Shown: in pieces, positions 34,545-43,773 of the stretch
Numbering within the stretch: the stretch's first letter is position 1
How the letters are laid out: every line of letters begins with the position of its first letter
DNA from: Nostoc sp. B(2019)
GTDB taxonomy: Bacteria; Cyanobacteriota; Cyanobacteriia; Cyanobacteriales; Nostocaceae
Assembly (NCBI RefSeq): GCF_010091925.1
Contig: NZ_WVID01000042.1
Coordinates: 1 to 44,239 of the forward strand
Length of the DNA stretch: 44,239 bases
Direction of reading: 5' to 3'
Translations under genes and position numbers: made by a program
The notes under the pieces: generated by a model
The model's input: the letters and a program-made list of their open reading frames with translations, nothing else
Databases searched by the model: none
What the model was told of the DNA's origin: nothing

Positions 34545-35303
34545 ATGTCTCAAATCGAAATTGCCCAAATTATCCAACAGATTAGAGAAGAAATTCAGGT
34601 AGATGCTAATGGTCATGCTAAGGCCAGTGTTCGGGCTACAGCAAGACTGGCTGGAGTAGATCACACTGCAATCATCAATCATCTTCAAAGTGGTGGACTA
34701 AAACCGACTAAATTAGCTCAAACCATTGTTATGCAAGGTTTTGATGCTGGTGAACTAATTCTTTGGAGAACCAACGGCATCCCGGACATCGCGATCGCAA
34801 TCATCTTAGAATACTACGCCTACGATGCAGGACGATACTGCACAAAACAAGCCCGATTAGTTTGCCGCTCATTCAACACTATCGGTATTCGCGCCTGGAT
34901 TCAAGACAAATTGGGCTGGGCTAAACCCGCCGCTCAACAAGAAACTGTGATGACACAGATACAGTTGCTCGCAGCTATTGCTCAAAATATGGCATTGCAA
35001 GAACAGCGTTTACAAGAGCAACAGCAGCAGCAAACCGAAATCTTGGTGAGAATTGCTGCGGTTGAAGTTGAACAAGACAGGTTTAACACCCCGTGTGGTC
35101 ACAAGTACAGCATCATCGGTTTTGCGAATCTCCAAGGTTTGGAGATATCCCGTAAAGAAGCCAGTGGCAAGGGAAGAAAGGCCAGTGCATTGTGTCGTCA
35201 GCAGGGGATAGAAATAGAACGTATTCGTGATCCACGGTTTGGACGAGTCGGGTTGTACCCAGAAAGTATTTTGGTTGAGGTTTTCAAAGCCGAGCAAAGC
35301 TAA
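34545..35303 (+). CDS. Antirepressor-like plasmid protein
   Basis: A 252-residue protein. The N-terminal half has an HTH-like part (ASVRATARLAGVDHTAIINH) and a helical region with a conserved FNTIGIRAWIQDKLGW. A glutamine-rich coiled coil follows (ALQEQRLQEQQQQQTEILVR, about 150-170). The C-terminus (GFANLQGLEISRKEASGKGR, then DPRFGRVGLYPESILVEVF) resembles the C-terminal domain of phage-type antirepressors that read lysogeny or stress state. It may modulate the XRE-controlled operon; that link is speculation. Confidence 0.65.
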   Translation: MSQIEIAQIIQQIREEIQVDANGHAKASVRATARLAGVDHTAIINHLQSGGLKPTKLAQTIVMQGFDAGELILWRTNGIPDIAIAIILEYYAYDAGRYCTKQARLVCRSFNTIGIRAWIQDKLGWAKPAAQQETVMTQIQLLAAIAQNMALQEQRLQEQQQQQTEILVRIAAVEVEQDRFNTPCGHKYSIIGFANLQGLEISRKEASGKGRKASALCRQQGIEIERIRDPRFGRVGLYPESILVEVFKAEQS

Positions 35304-35362
35304 CAACAAATATCTTATACAGGCTTTTTTGCCGTTCCGTTCCTTCCTTGGAGTTAATCACC

Positions 35363-35959
35363 ATGCAACAACTCGATTTATTTCCCCAATCAGCCCCAGT
35401 ATTACCCGTCACCTACTATCCCGATTTCTTGGGAGTTGAACAAGCAAACTCGCTTTACCAACACTGTTTGAAACTGGAGTGGCAGCAGAATTATATCAGG
35501 ATGGTCGGTAAAACAATGCCTGTCCCGCGCCTCGAATGTATTTACGGCGACAAGGGCTGCAACTATCTTTACTCTAAAAGTGTGTTTTTACGACCACTCC
35601 CTTGGACAGAAGAACTGTCTAAGTTACGGGACTCCATCACTGCTCTTACAGGATATAAGTTCCGCATCGTCATCGGCAATCAGTACCGTAGCGGTATCGA
35701 TTCTATCGGTTGGCACGCTGACAATGAAGCATCAATGGGACTTGAGCCTGCAATCGCTTCCCTTAGCTTAGGGTCATGTCGCAAATTCCAAATCAAACCA
35801 ATCGGCGGCAGAGCAACGGACTTCTGGCTAGAACACGGAAGTCTACTTGTGATGCATCCAGGCTGTCAGTCCACACATCTGCATCAGGTTCCCAAGACGA
35901 ACAAAGTGGTTGGCACTCGGATTAATCTTACCTTTCGGCCACACATCGGGAGTAAATAA
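35363..35959 (+). CDS. AlkB-like 2-oxoglutarate/Fe(II) dioxygenase
   Basis: AlkB enzymes remove alkyl groups from damaged bases by oxidation. The 198-residue protein has the family order NQYRSGIDSIGWHADNE (His118, Asp120), IASLSLGSCRKF, GSLLVMHPGCQSTHLHQVPK (His174) and TRINLTFR (Arg186, Arg192). All iron and 2-oxoglutarate ligands are present. The ATG at 35363 lies 10 nt after GGAG; a TTG at 35348 is less likely. It matches the short AlkB-homologue class found in many bacteria and some plasmids. Direct reversal of alkylation is expected. Confidence 0.9.
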   Translation: MQQLDLFPQSAPVLPVTYYPDFLGVEQANSLYQHCLKLEWQQNYIRMVGKTMPVPRLECIYGDKGCNYLYSKSVFLRPLPWTEELSKLRDSITALTGYKFRIVIGNQYRSGIDSIGWHADNEASMGLEPAIASLSLGSCRKFQIKPIGGRATDFWLEHGSLLVMHPGCQSTHLHQVPKTNKVVGTRINLTFRPHIGSK

Positions 35960-36070
35960 TTGTGATTGTCCAAATCATGTATAATGCTCTGGCTTAGTTC
36001 ACCTGTACTACTGACGAGAAGTGAGAAATCAGGATTGTGATCAGTTTTTAAGTCGCTACGAACAAAACAT

Positions 36071-36091
36071 TACCAAACCATCGATTTGGTA
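36071..36091 (+). promoter_or_regulatory. Small hairpin upstream of the 36154 gene
   Basis: TACCAAA (36071-36077) and TTTGGTA (36085-36091) are perfect 7-bp arms around a 7-nt loop, about 60 bp before the next ATG. It could be an operator or leader stem; nothing else supports a role. Confidence 0.3.
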
Positions 36092-36153
36092 GGAGCCTCA
36101 AAAAAAGTCTATTCATTCACCAGTCAATTGACGCCTGAAAAAAGGAGCCAAAT

Positions 36154-36684
36154 ATGGGAAGAGCAAAACATCCTCGTCAGTTAAGTCGTCAGTTAAACCC
36201 TAACTACGGTCAAGCAAAGATGCCCGATAGTTTGATATCAATTCAGAATGATTTTTTGAACAAAAAAACTGATTTAGTCATTACTTCAACTGGGTTTTTG
36301 TACCCAGAGACTTACACAGGGAAAAATCAGTTTGTTATTGTTCCACGTTCTACTGATGATAACTATGAACGAAGACTATTCGCCCTCAATCAACAACAAA
36401 TTATTGACTCACTTACTCCTTTGATACGTAAACATGGTAGGGGGTGGATTTATCAAATTTACAATCATGAACAACACTGCCCTGAATGGATTTACGTTTT
36501 AGCAACTAAAAAACAATTTCAGATTCTACAAACTTCCATCTTTACTGGTGAAATTGGCTTTCTTGTTACTAGCATTATCAGTTGTGCTTTACAGCAGTGG
36601 AGTTTTTCAAATGACAAAATTTTGATTCCAGTAATTGCTACCTCTGAGCAGCGCGACTGTCCATATTGGCTATTTTGTATTTAG
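36154..36684 (+). CDS. Hypothetical protein
   Basis: A 176-residue protein beginning with a basic stretch (MGRAKHPRQLSRQLNPNYGQ), then a beta-rich body (DLVITSTGFLYPETYTGKNQ, WIYQIYNHEQHCPEWIYVLA, GEIGFLVTSIISCALQQW). AAAAGGAGCC precedes the ATG. I recognise no family. It is the last gene before the replication gene, 143 bp away, on the same strand. Confidence 0.65.
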   Translation: MGRAKHPRQLSRQLNPNYGQAKMPDSLISIQNDFLNKKTDLVITSTGFLYPETYTGKNQFVIVPRSTDDNYERRLFALNQQQIIDSLTPLIRKHGRGWIYQIYNHEQHCPEWIYVLATKKQFQILQTSIFTGEIGFLVTSIISCALQQWSFSNDKILIPVIATSEQRDCPYWLFCI

Positions 36685-36772
36685 CTCTTGTTGAGGAATG
36701 AAGAAAGCCTCTATTGGTTTTTCTTATTTGATAACAACCTCTTAGCCTTTCACCAATCCGAAGACTTTCAAT

Positions 36773-36825
36773 AGCGGCATCTCCCAAATGCCGCTCCATT
36801 TCCCTGCGTCAAAATATTGGAGGAG
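36773..36825 (+). promoter_or_regulatory. Leader hairpin and ribosome site of the replication gene
   Basis: AGCGGCAT (36773-36780) and ATGCCGCT (36788-36795) make a perfect 8-bp GC-rich stem whose 7-nt loop is CTCCCAA. The ribosome site TTGGAGGAG (36817-36825) follows 21 nt later and can pair partly with that loop, so the hairpin may tune translation of Rep. The pairing idea is inference. Confidence 0.4.
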
Positions 36826-36827
36826 AC

Positions 36828-39800
36828 ATGAGTGCAATCACACTACTAAATGATGATTTTCAAGCCAAGCATCAACAAGAATGGTTAAATAGTTGTGTTG
36901 ACGAAGAATTGATAGCCCTGAATGTGCGTTCGCTCTCCGGGAATGTACCACACGAATATCTGCTCTACAGTCCCAAAATCTCCCGCCGCAACGATGGACG
37001 CCTCAGAGACAGGGACTTGAATAAATACCAGCACATAGAACTAGGCGGCTGGTGGTGCAGTGGCGTTGACCCCCTCAACAATTATGTTCTAATGCTCTGG
37101 GGCTGCTTCAAACCTGACTTCCCCAGACGCGACCGCCAGAAAATCCACAAGTTCATCAAATACGAACACCCATATAGAGAAGAAACACGCGCCTTCTTCC
37201 TCTTAGTACCGAATCGAATTTGGGTGAAAGTTTCAAATCGCAGTGGTATTCCTATCACCGAAGAAGATTTACAGCATCCCGGTGGTTTCTGGCACTGGGT
37301 TTGGCGGCATAATGTACCAGTGACAATCGTCGAAGGGGTCAAAAAAGCTGCTTGCTTACTGACTGCTGGTTATGCAGCGATCGCCATTCCTGGAGTCAAT
37401 AGTGGATACCGTACACCTACTGATGAATACGGCAACGTTATTGGTAAGCCATCACTGATTCCAGATTTGAAGCATTTTGCAACACAGGAGAGAATTGTTA
37501 ACATTTGCTTTGACCAGGACAACTTGCCCCAAACTGCACAACGGGTGAGAACCGCTATCAGTCGCATGGGACGGCTGCTGGTAAACGAGGGGTGTTCCCT
37601 ACGAGTGATTGATTTACCTGAAGGCCTTGAGAAAGGAGTTGATGATTTTATCCTTGCCAAGGGCCAGCCAGCATTTGACGCGCTCTACAACACAGCCGTT
37701 GCACTGGAGTTATGGGAGATTAAGCTGTTTACCCTACTAACTTACCCACCAGCGATCGCACTCAACCAAAGATTCCTCGGTCAGCTACTTGTTCCAGAGG
37801 GTGAAAAACTGATTATCCTCAAAGCTCCCAAAGGCACTGGTAAAACCGAATGGCTAGCAACGGAGGTGGCGAAAGCCCATGACCAAGAGAGACGGGTACT
37901 AATAATCACCCATCGTATTCAACTGGGTGAGGCACTTTGTAACCGCTTCGGTGTTAACTATGTTACCGAAGTCCGCACGAATGAAACAGGCACATTGTTG
38001 GGATATGGGGTGTGTGTGGATTCACTGCATCAGGAAAGTCAGGCGCGATTCAACCCTAACGACTGGTCAAACGATGTCATTATTGTCGATGAATGTGACC
38101 AAGTATTCTGGCATCTGCTCAACTCTGGCACTGAGGTTGCTAAACGCCGGGTGTCTGTTCTGAAAAATCTTAAACAACTGGTACAGAATGTTTTGGGTAG
38201 TGAACACGGCAAGATTTATCTATCTTCTGCCGATGTGTCAGATAATGATGTTAAGTATGTTTTATCACTAGCGGGGGAATGTCGGGTTAATCCATTCGTG
38301 ATCGTCAACAACTATCGTCATAATGCTGGCAACTGTTACAACTACCAAAGCAGTAACCCGAAGAATTTGATTGCGGCATTGGATAAAGCGATCGCTACTG
38401 AAGGACATCATTTATTATGCTGTTCTGCCCAAAAAGTTAAGTCCAAGTGGGGGACACAAGCTTTAGAAGAACGGTTTCGGCGGAAATTCCCGCACCTCCG
38501 AATATTGCGGATTGATAGTGAATCTGTGGCAGATCCCTCACATCCAGCTATGGGGTGTATCGCTCACTTGAATGAAATTCTCACCCAGTATGATTTGGTT
38601 ATCGCTTCCCCAAGTCTAGAAACTGGTGTATCAATTGATATTAGAGGTCATTTCGATGCTGTTTGGGGAATATTCCAGGGAGTGCAACCGGTTAACTCTG
38701 TGCGTCAAATGTTGGCAAGACTACGTGAGAAAGTTGACCGTCATATCTGGGTGAGAAAGCATGGTATGGGGACTGTTGGTAATGGTTCCACATCGATGGG
38801 CGTACTTTTGGGCAGTCAACATACAGCAACACGGGCGAATATTGCGCTGTTGTCGGCAGCGGACAATGCGGATTTGAGTTACATTGACCAGAATTTTCAA
38901 CCAGAATCGTTACAGACTTGGGGGAAACGCGGATGTGTGATTAACGTTGAGATGCGACGGTATGAAGAATCTGTGCTTGCTGGGTTAATAGCAGATGGAT
39001 ACACAATTATTGATGCAGATGACATCGATGAGGATGAGAGTGGGCAAGTCGTTGAGGAGGTGAAGGCTGCTTCTAAGGATTTATATACTGCCGAGTGTCA
39101 GGCGATCGCATCTTCAGATGAACTTTCCCAAACCGAATTGAAGAAGTTGCAAGATAAACGGGCGAAAACCAAAACCGAACGACATCAGCAGCGCAAGGCC
39201 GAATTATCTCGTCGCTATGAAATTGATGTTACTCCTAATTTGGTGGAGAAGGATGACGATGGCTGGTATTCTCAACTGCGTATGCACTATTATCTGACAC
39301 TGGGGCGGGAGTTTTTGACAAACCGTGATGCTAAACGAGCAAAGGCACAATTAGAAGCAGGGGAGAATTCGGTTTGGAAGCCCGACTTTAACAAAGGGCA
39401 GATGATGAGCGCGGTGATGTTGCTGGAAAATCTCAATCTGTTGCAGTTTCTCACACCTGGGGTTCAATTGCGTTCTTCTGATGATCAGATGCAGGAATTG
39501 AAAGCACTGGCACTGAAACATCGGCACGTTCTCAAGAACTATTTGGCGGTAACTATCTGTGAGAAACACACACCGATTGCGATCGCTCAAAAATTACTCG
39601 ATAAGATTGATTTGAAGTTGTCCTACGTGGGTCGATTAGGTGCGAGGGAAAACCGCCAGTGCGTTTATCAATTTGTTCCACCTGCCGACGAGCGTGATTT
39701 GATTTTCCACCAATGGTTAAATCGAGATCAAGTGTCAAACTGTGAGTCGGTGTCAGTCACCAATAATATAGATGTAACTACATTAATCATTGACACGACA

Positions 39801-40046
39801 TCACAGGATATTCCCCAAACGGAAGATACTGTTGTCCAAGGATGGAAAGGGCTGAAGCTAAAAATCAGGCAAGGACTGGACAGCGTTGGCAAGTTCTACC
39901 AACAGCTAGTCTCTCAAGTTGGCGAGGCTGTTGGGATTGTTGACGGTGAGCCTTACTGGAATACCTGCATGGGCCAGTGGCAGGTTTGGGTTAACTTTGA
40001 AGGTGGATGCAAGTCTGTGGTGTGCGATTGGCTGATGGGGGTGTAG
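36828..40046 (+). CDS. Plasmid replication protein, CyRepA1-like (DUF3854 + helicase)
   Basis: A 1072-residue replication initiator of the type found on cyanobacterial plasmids. Residues about 150-290 form a DUF3854/Toprim-like region (VTIVEGVKKAACLLTAGYAA, CFDQDN at 228-232, GVDDFILAKG), as in primases. A P-loop motor follows: LKAPKGTGKTEW (331-342), VIIVDECDQVF (417-427) and a late helicase-like segment (VIASPSLETGVSIDIRGHF, then SVRQMLARLREKVDRHIWV). The C-terminus ends MGQWQVWVNFEGGCKSVVCD. It has a strong GGAGGAG site. The presence of all motifs suggests a working copy beside two relics. Confidence 0.88.
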   Translation: MSAITLLNDDFQAKHQQEWLNSCVDEELIALNVRSLSGNVPHEYLLYSPKISRRNDGRLRDRDLNKYQHIELGGWWCSGVDPLNNYVLMLWGCFKPDFPRRDRQKIHKFIKYEHPYREETRAFFLLVPNRIWVKVSNRSGIPITEEDLQHPGGFWHWVWRHNVPVTIVEGVKKAACLLTAGYAAIAIPGVNSGYRTPTDEYGNVIGKPSLIPDLKHFATQERIVNICFDQDNLPQTAQRVRTAISRMGRLLVNEGCSLRVIDLPEGLEKGVDDFILAKGQPAFDALYNTAVALELWEIKLFTLLTYPPAIALNQRFLGQLLVPEGEKLIILKAPKGTGKTEWLATEVAKAHDQERRVLIITHRIQLGEALCNRFGVNYVTEVRTNETGTLLGYGVCVDSLHQESQARFNPNDWSNDVIIVDECDQVFWHLLNSGTEVAKRRVSVLKNLKQLVQNVLGSEHGKIYLSSADVSDNDVKYVLSLAGECRVNPFVIVNNYRHNAGNCYNYQSSNPKNLIAALDKAIATEGHHLLCCSAQKVKSKWGTQALEERFRRKFPHLRILRIDSESVADPSHPAMGCIAHLNEILTQYDLVIASPSLETGVSIDIRGHFDAVWGIFQGVQPVNSVRQMLARLREKVDRHIWVRKHGMGTVGNGSTSMGVLLGSQHTATRANIALLSAADNADLSYIDQNFQPESLQTWGKRGCVINVEMRRYEESVLAGLIADGYTIIDADDIDEDESGQVVEEVKAASKDLYTAECQAIASSDELSQTELKKLQDKRAKTKTERHQQRKAELSRRYEIDVTPNLVEKDDDGWYSQLRMHYYLTLGREFLTNRDAKRAKAQLEAGENSVWKPDFNKGQMMSAVMLLENLNLLQFLTPGVQLRSSDDQMQELKALALKHRHVLKNYLAVTICEKHTPIAIAQKLLDKIDLKLSYVGRLGARENRQCVYQFVPPADERDLIFHQWLNRDQVSNCESVSVTNNIDVTTLIIDTTSQDIPQTEDTVVQGWKGLKLKIRQGLDSVGKFYQQLVSQVGEAVGIVDGEPYWNTCMGQWQVWVNFEGGCKSVVCDWLMGV

Positions 40047-40055
40047 GTTGCGTTA

Positions 40056-40952
40056 TTATCCGGCTTGCTGGTTTAACCAAACTTCTAAATCTGCCACAAC
40101 GGAAAAATCTAATAACGCTTCTCCTAACTCTTCCAATTGCTCAATAGATAATTCTCGAACTTGTTCAATCAACGATGCATCAATCTCACCAAAACGACGA
40201 TTTAGTTGACGTATAATTAAATCCTGTTGTCCTTCTTCTTTTCCTTCTTGTTTGGCTCTTTCACGGTCTTCCTGATAAAGTGGTTCTAATCGCATAATTA
40301 ACTCTCTGTCATCTAATTCTAAATTTTGATTGATTCTTAAATTTTCGCGTAGGTTGTAAACTAATTCTAGCGTCGCTTGCTTGTATGGGTGATTCAATGG
40401 TAACGCTGATAATTCCACAATCGCCTGTGACTGTGTGCTTCCTCTACCCAGTATTCTTAACCACAAGGTTTCCGATGTTTGCGGTAGTTGGTGAATAGCA
40501 ACAATTGCTGTCCGTAGAGCATCACCTAAAAAGTATATTCCTGGTAGCCACCCCAATTTCTGATTAACATTAAAGCTCGATAGTATTGCTGGGGATGCAG
40601 TTGGAGTAAGAACCCATAGTTTCGGAATATTTGAATCCTGAAGTTTGGTTTTATTAGCTTTAGCATCTCGCCGCAATCCAGCTTTTACTTCTAATAACTT
40701 TTGAATACAATCACAGATTTCATCACCAGAAGCTGCATTGCGAAATGGTTCTAATATTGCCGGAAATTCTGCAAATCTGCCTAGTAGCCCTAACAATTCT
40801 AGATTAGAGGTTTGCTGTGCTGATGGAGTAAATAATACATCAATTTCTTTAATTTCTCCTGATACTTTTTCGGATGATTTTACTTCTCCATAAGGTTTTA
40901 ACAATTCTTCGAGATAATCCTTGGCAAATTCATCATGTACAAATCGAGTCAT
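40056..40952 (-). CDS. DUF4351 protein, PD-(D/E)xK-type nuclease/transposase-like family
   Basis: A 298-residue protein typical of cyanobacteria. The C-terminus (QQDLIIRQLNRRFGEIDASL, then LSIEQLEELGEALLDFSV) is a DUF4351 domain. The start (YLEELLKPYGEVKSSEKVSG, then EIKEIDVLFTP) has the acidic/beta pattern of the Rpn/YhgA-like PD-(D/E)xK nucleases, and a short KQEGKEEGQQ helix is also family-like. It lies on the opposite strand between the intact replication gene (stop 10 bp away) and the truncated one. No terminal repeats were found, so insertion is suspected but not shown. Confidence 0.82.
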   Translation of the reverse strand: MTRFVHDEFAKDYLEELLKPYGEVKSSEKVSGEIKEIDVLFTPSAQQTSNLELLGLLGRFAEFPAILEPFRNAASGDEICDCIQKLLEVKAGLRRDAKANKTKLQDSNIPKLWVLTPTASPAILSSFNVNQKLGWLPGIYFLGDALRTAIVAIHQLPQTSETLWLRILGRGSTQSQAIVELSALPLNHPYKQATLELVYNLRENLRINQNLELDDRELIMRLEPLYQEDRERAKQEGKEEGQQDLIIRQLNRRFGEIDASLIEQVRELSIEQLEELGEALLDFSVVADLEVWLNQQAG

Positions 40953-40982
40953 TCAATTTGGTTGTTTGGGGATTGATTTGAA

Positions 40983-42506
40983 GTGATTCATAATATTTTA
41001 TCTGTATTTACAGCCATAATAATTACATCTCCAATTAAAGCCGTCTACGGTGTACTTCACGCTGTATCACAATCAGCTACAGAATGTTCTCAACAGCTGT
41101 GGCGGTATCGTCCCGATGTGACGATGCATGTTTGGGTGGCCCCACGTCCTCCTTTTGGTTATGCCGAAACCAATGCGCGGCGGATCAAACAAAGGATTCT
41201 CCAGAACAATGAGATGACGGCGTTTTTGATTCGCATTAACCGCGAGACGGGTAAGCGCGGGGCTGAGAAAGATTGGGCTTTGGACACCAGTTGTCAAATC
41301 GAAGCGCAGCGCAACTGGTCTATCAATAATCTACGGGCTGATCTGCGATCGCTCTTGGAGGAGATGGGAAATACGATTATTCCAATGGATGACGCAGCTG
41401 ATGAGGGATATGCTCGGTGGATGAAGGCAGCGGGTATTGCCATTGATGAGGAGCATTACCGGAAAGTTGCCGATGCCAAAGATATCGACAGAAGGACTTA
41501 CACCAGCAGGCAACACCAGGATTATTTGAAGCCGGAGGAAGTTTTGGAGTGTGAAAAATTTCGCATTCAGGACACCTACGGGATCAGCGTAACGCCGGAA
41601 CTGGTGGAGAAGGACGACGGCGGAAAGTTGATCAAGAAGATAGTGGCACTGGAAGCAATCTTGGCCAAGCCGGGAGAGGCGATCACTGATGACCAAGGAC
41701 GAGAATTTATTACACCACCTACTGTTGTTGTTGATAGAGATAAGTCAGAACGTGATCACCTTGCCATCTGCACCGACTGGAGTAACCATTCTACCGCATG
41801 GCTTATGCGTCATCGGCTGGGATTGAGGACAGTGCTGATTGATCTGATGGATGGGATTGAAGTTACCGGGACTGAAGCGACGATTGAAGCTTTAGCGGAT
41901 TTCTCCAAACGCAATGCACCACACGTTAAAGGTATTCTCAACCTGACCATTCCGCTATCGGAGTCCCCCTCATGGATTTTGGGGCAGTATCTCACGCAAC
42001 TGGGGCTGTCTACGGAATCGCGGCGGCCATTGGAAGATGGAAAACGCGTTAGATATTACAGTCTTAATACTAATGATGTTGCGTTTGCTCGAAAGGTGCT
42101 GGAGTATCGGCAACGGCAGCGTGAAGAGAAGGAACGGAGGCGACAGGAGGAACAGGAAATAAATGCGAATTATGCAGCTAGAATGCAAGCCCAGTATGGA
42201 ATTGATGCGGTTAGATATTCGTCTAATCTTTCGTCCACACCCCCCAATAATGGAGATGGAAGTAATAAATGGGGGGGTGTGGACACAAACGAAAGCCTCA
42301 GTAATGAGTGGTGTCAGCGAGTTAAATATTATGCTCAGTTAGTTGCCCAGAAGATTGATCAGAGAGTCGGCATGGTACAAGAACTACTCGGTACACTGAC
42401 GAGTGATGAAAGGTGGGGGGTGATGGTTGAGTTTGAGGAGGTTTGCCCCGATGGGTTTGCTCAACTGGTAGCAGCTGCGCCCCAGTGGGTGGTGTGGATG
42501 GGGTGA
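40983..42506 (+). pseudogene. C-terminal half of a second CyRepA1-like gene
   Basis: These 507 codons resemble only the C-terminal half of a CyRepA1-type protein. AVYGVLHAVSQSATECSQQL, then WRYRPDVTMHVWVAPRPP, corresponds to the last helicase motif region, and ITPELVEKDDGG-type text matches VTPNLVEKDDDGW of the intact copy. Toprim and Walker motifs are missing, and about 14 residues (the ETGVSID stretch) are lost just before AVYGVL. The end (LVAAAPQWVVWMG) looks natural. It is more diverged from the 36828 gene than a recent duplicate would be, so it may come from another plasmid. The ATG at 40983 may still be used, but the product would lack the motor core. Confidence 0.75.
42233..42284. repeat. 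Perfect 13-bp inverted repeat inside the Rep relic
   Basis: GTCCACACCCCCC (42233-42245) and GGGGGGTGTGGAC (42272-42284) are exact reverse complements with a 26-nt loop. The frame reads through it as SSTPPNN ... KWGGVDT. Confidence 0.85.
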
Positions 42507-42588
42507 TTTAGACCTATTTCTTTATATTTAGTAAATGCTTTCGTCTCGTCTAACATGGAACTAGATGCAGAGATAGGGGACTAGGCAA

Positions 42589-43230
42589 ATGGTGCAAACG
42601 ATCGCAGCAGACAAACTAACTCTCTACGATCTGGAACATCAGTTCCGATTGCAACAAACTGAAGACCCGTCCTTTTTCTCAGAGTGGCAGGCAGACTTTC
42701 CTGCACTGACACAAGCAGAACAGCAACGGCTGTTAAGAGTTCAGGCAATTGTGGCGAACCTGGAGCGGCGATCGGTATTAGAAAATACCGTCAAATTAGC
42801 AGTGGTGGCTCCTTTACTCGACTTATCAGGACTGTTCTTACCTCCGTTCTATGTCAGCACCGAAGACTCCATAGAAATTGAAGCCGCTAATGAAACTATG
42901 GTTGTGCGAGGTCGGATAGATATCCTGGTATTACAAGGTCAGCTTTGGGTGCTGGTGATTGAGTCCAAACGAGCCGAGTTTTCACCCAAAGTGGGCATTC
43001 CCCAAGTGTTGTCTTATATGTTGGCTGCCCCTAATGGCAATTTTCCTCGGTATGGCTTAGTCACCAATGGAACAGATTTTGTATTCTTAAAGCTAATGGT
43101 TCAGGAGGTTCCCTGCTATGCCCGATCGCGGCAATTTATTCTGGGGCAAGATAATGATCTGGAGCGCGTATTACAAATCCTCAAGCATCTGGCGGCAATA
43201 ATCGGGCAAACCGAGTCAGGCGATCCCTGA
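42589..43230 (+). CDS. Type I restriction HsdR N-terminal-like nuclease
   Basis: A 213-residue stand-alone protein resembling the N-terminal nuclease domain of HsdR. RGRIDILVLQGQLWVLVIES, then KRAEFSPKVGIPQVLSYMLA, supplies the PD-(D/E)xK residues (Asp111, Glu125, Lys127), followed by YGLVTNGTDFVFLKL. No HsdM, HsdS or helicase part is near. Such solitary proteins are frequent in cyanobacteria and their role is unclear. AGGGG precedes the ATG. It lies between the second and third replication gene relics. Confidence 0.85.
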   Translation: MVQTIAADKLTLYDLEHQFRLQQTEDPSFFSEWQADFPALTQAEQQRLLRVQAIVANLERRSVLENTVKLAVVAPLLDLSGLFLPPFYVSTEDSIEIEAANETMVVRGRIDILVLQGQLWVLVIESKRAEFSPKVGIPQVLSYMLAAPNGNFPRYGLVTNGTDFVFLKLMVQEVPCYARSRQFILGQDNDLERVLQILKHLAAIIGQTESGDP

Positions 43231-43263
43231 CAAATCTGATATCCAATCCCAAGCATTAAATGA

Positions 43264-43469
43264 GGCTGTTGGGGGCTGGAAGGGGCTGAAGCTGAGATTG
43301 CAGCAGGGGTTGGAGAGCGCGGGTCGATTCTACACTGAGCTAGTCTCCAAAGTTGGCGAGGCTGTTGGGATTGCTGACGGTGAGCCTTATTAGAATGCCT
43401 GCATGGGCCAGTGGCAGGTTTGGGTTAACTTTGAAGGTGGATGTAAGTTTGTGATATGCGATTGGGTCG
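43264..43469 (+). pseudogene. 3'-end relic of a third replication gene
   Basis: This stretch closely matches the last 200 bp of the intact replication gene (39838-40046). It translates as GWKGLKLRLQQGLESAGRFY, VGEAVGIADGEPY, stop, NACMGQWQVWVNFEGGCKFV. The TAG at 43391-43393 replaces the Trp codon of the intact copy (PYWNTCMGQW). The second half is almost identical at DNA level, the first half more diverged. With an in-frame stop and no upstream part it cannot be functional. Confidence 0.85.
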
Positions 43470-43773
43470 AGTGCCTTGGGCGATGCTGGGATTAACGCAC
43501 TTACGCTAAGTTAGTTGGTGGGAAAAAATACAATCATGTTAAGAAAAATAAACAAGGCTAAAACCCTCTTCCCCTCTTGCATTCTGCCTCATCTTAACTA
43601 CAAATATTCACGCCGTTCTACTTATTGCTGTTTATGCCGCTTAATTGCATAAAGTCGAGCTAAGACACACCCGCTCTATGTAGCTTTCCGTACTCCTTGG
43701 CAGAACCCGTAGGTAGGGTAGTAACTGCCGTGCAAAGAAACGGTATAAAAATATAGGAAAATTTATCAACCAC
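43470..43773. other. Gene-free spacer
   Basis: About 300 bp of AT-rich DNA between the replication relic and the oxidoreductase. I see no coding frame, tRNA, hairpin or repeat in it that I can support. Confidence 0.45.

Noticed and set aside
40056-40952. Complete insertion sequence carrying the DUF4351 gene
   Set aside because: No terminal inverted repeats or target duplications could be found at its borders.
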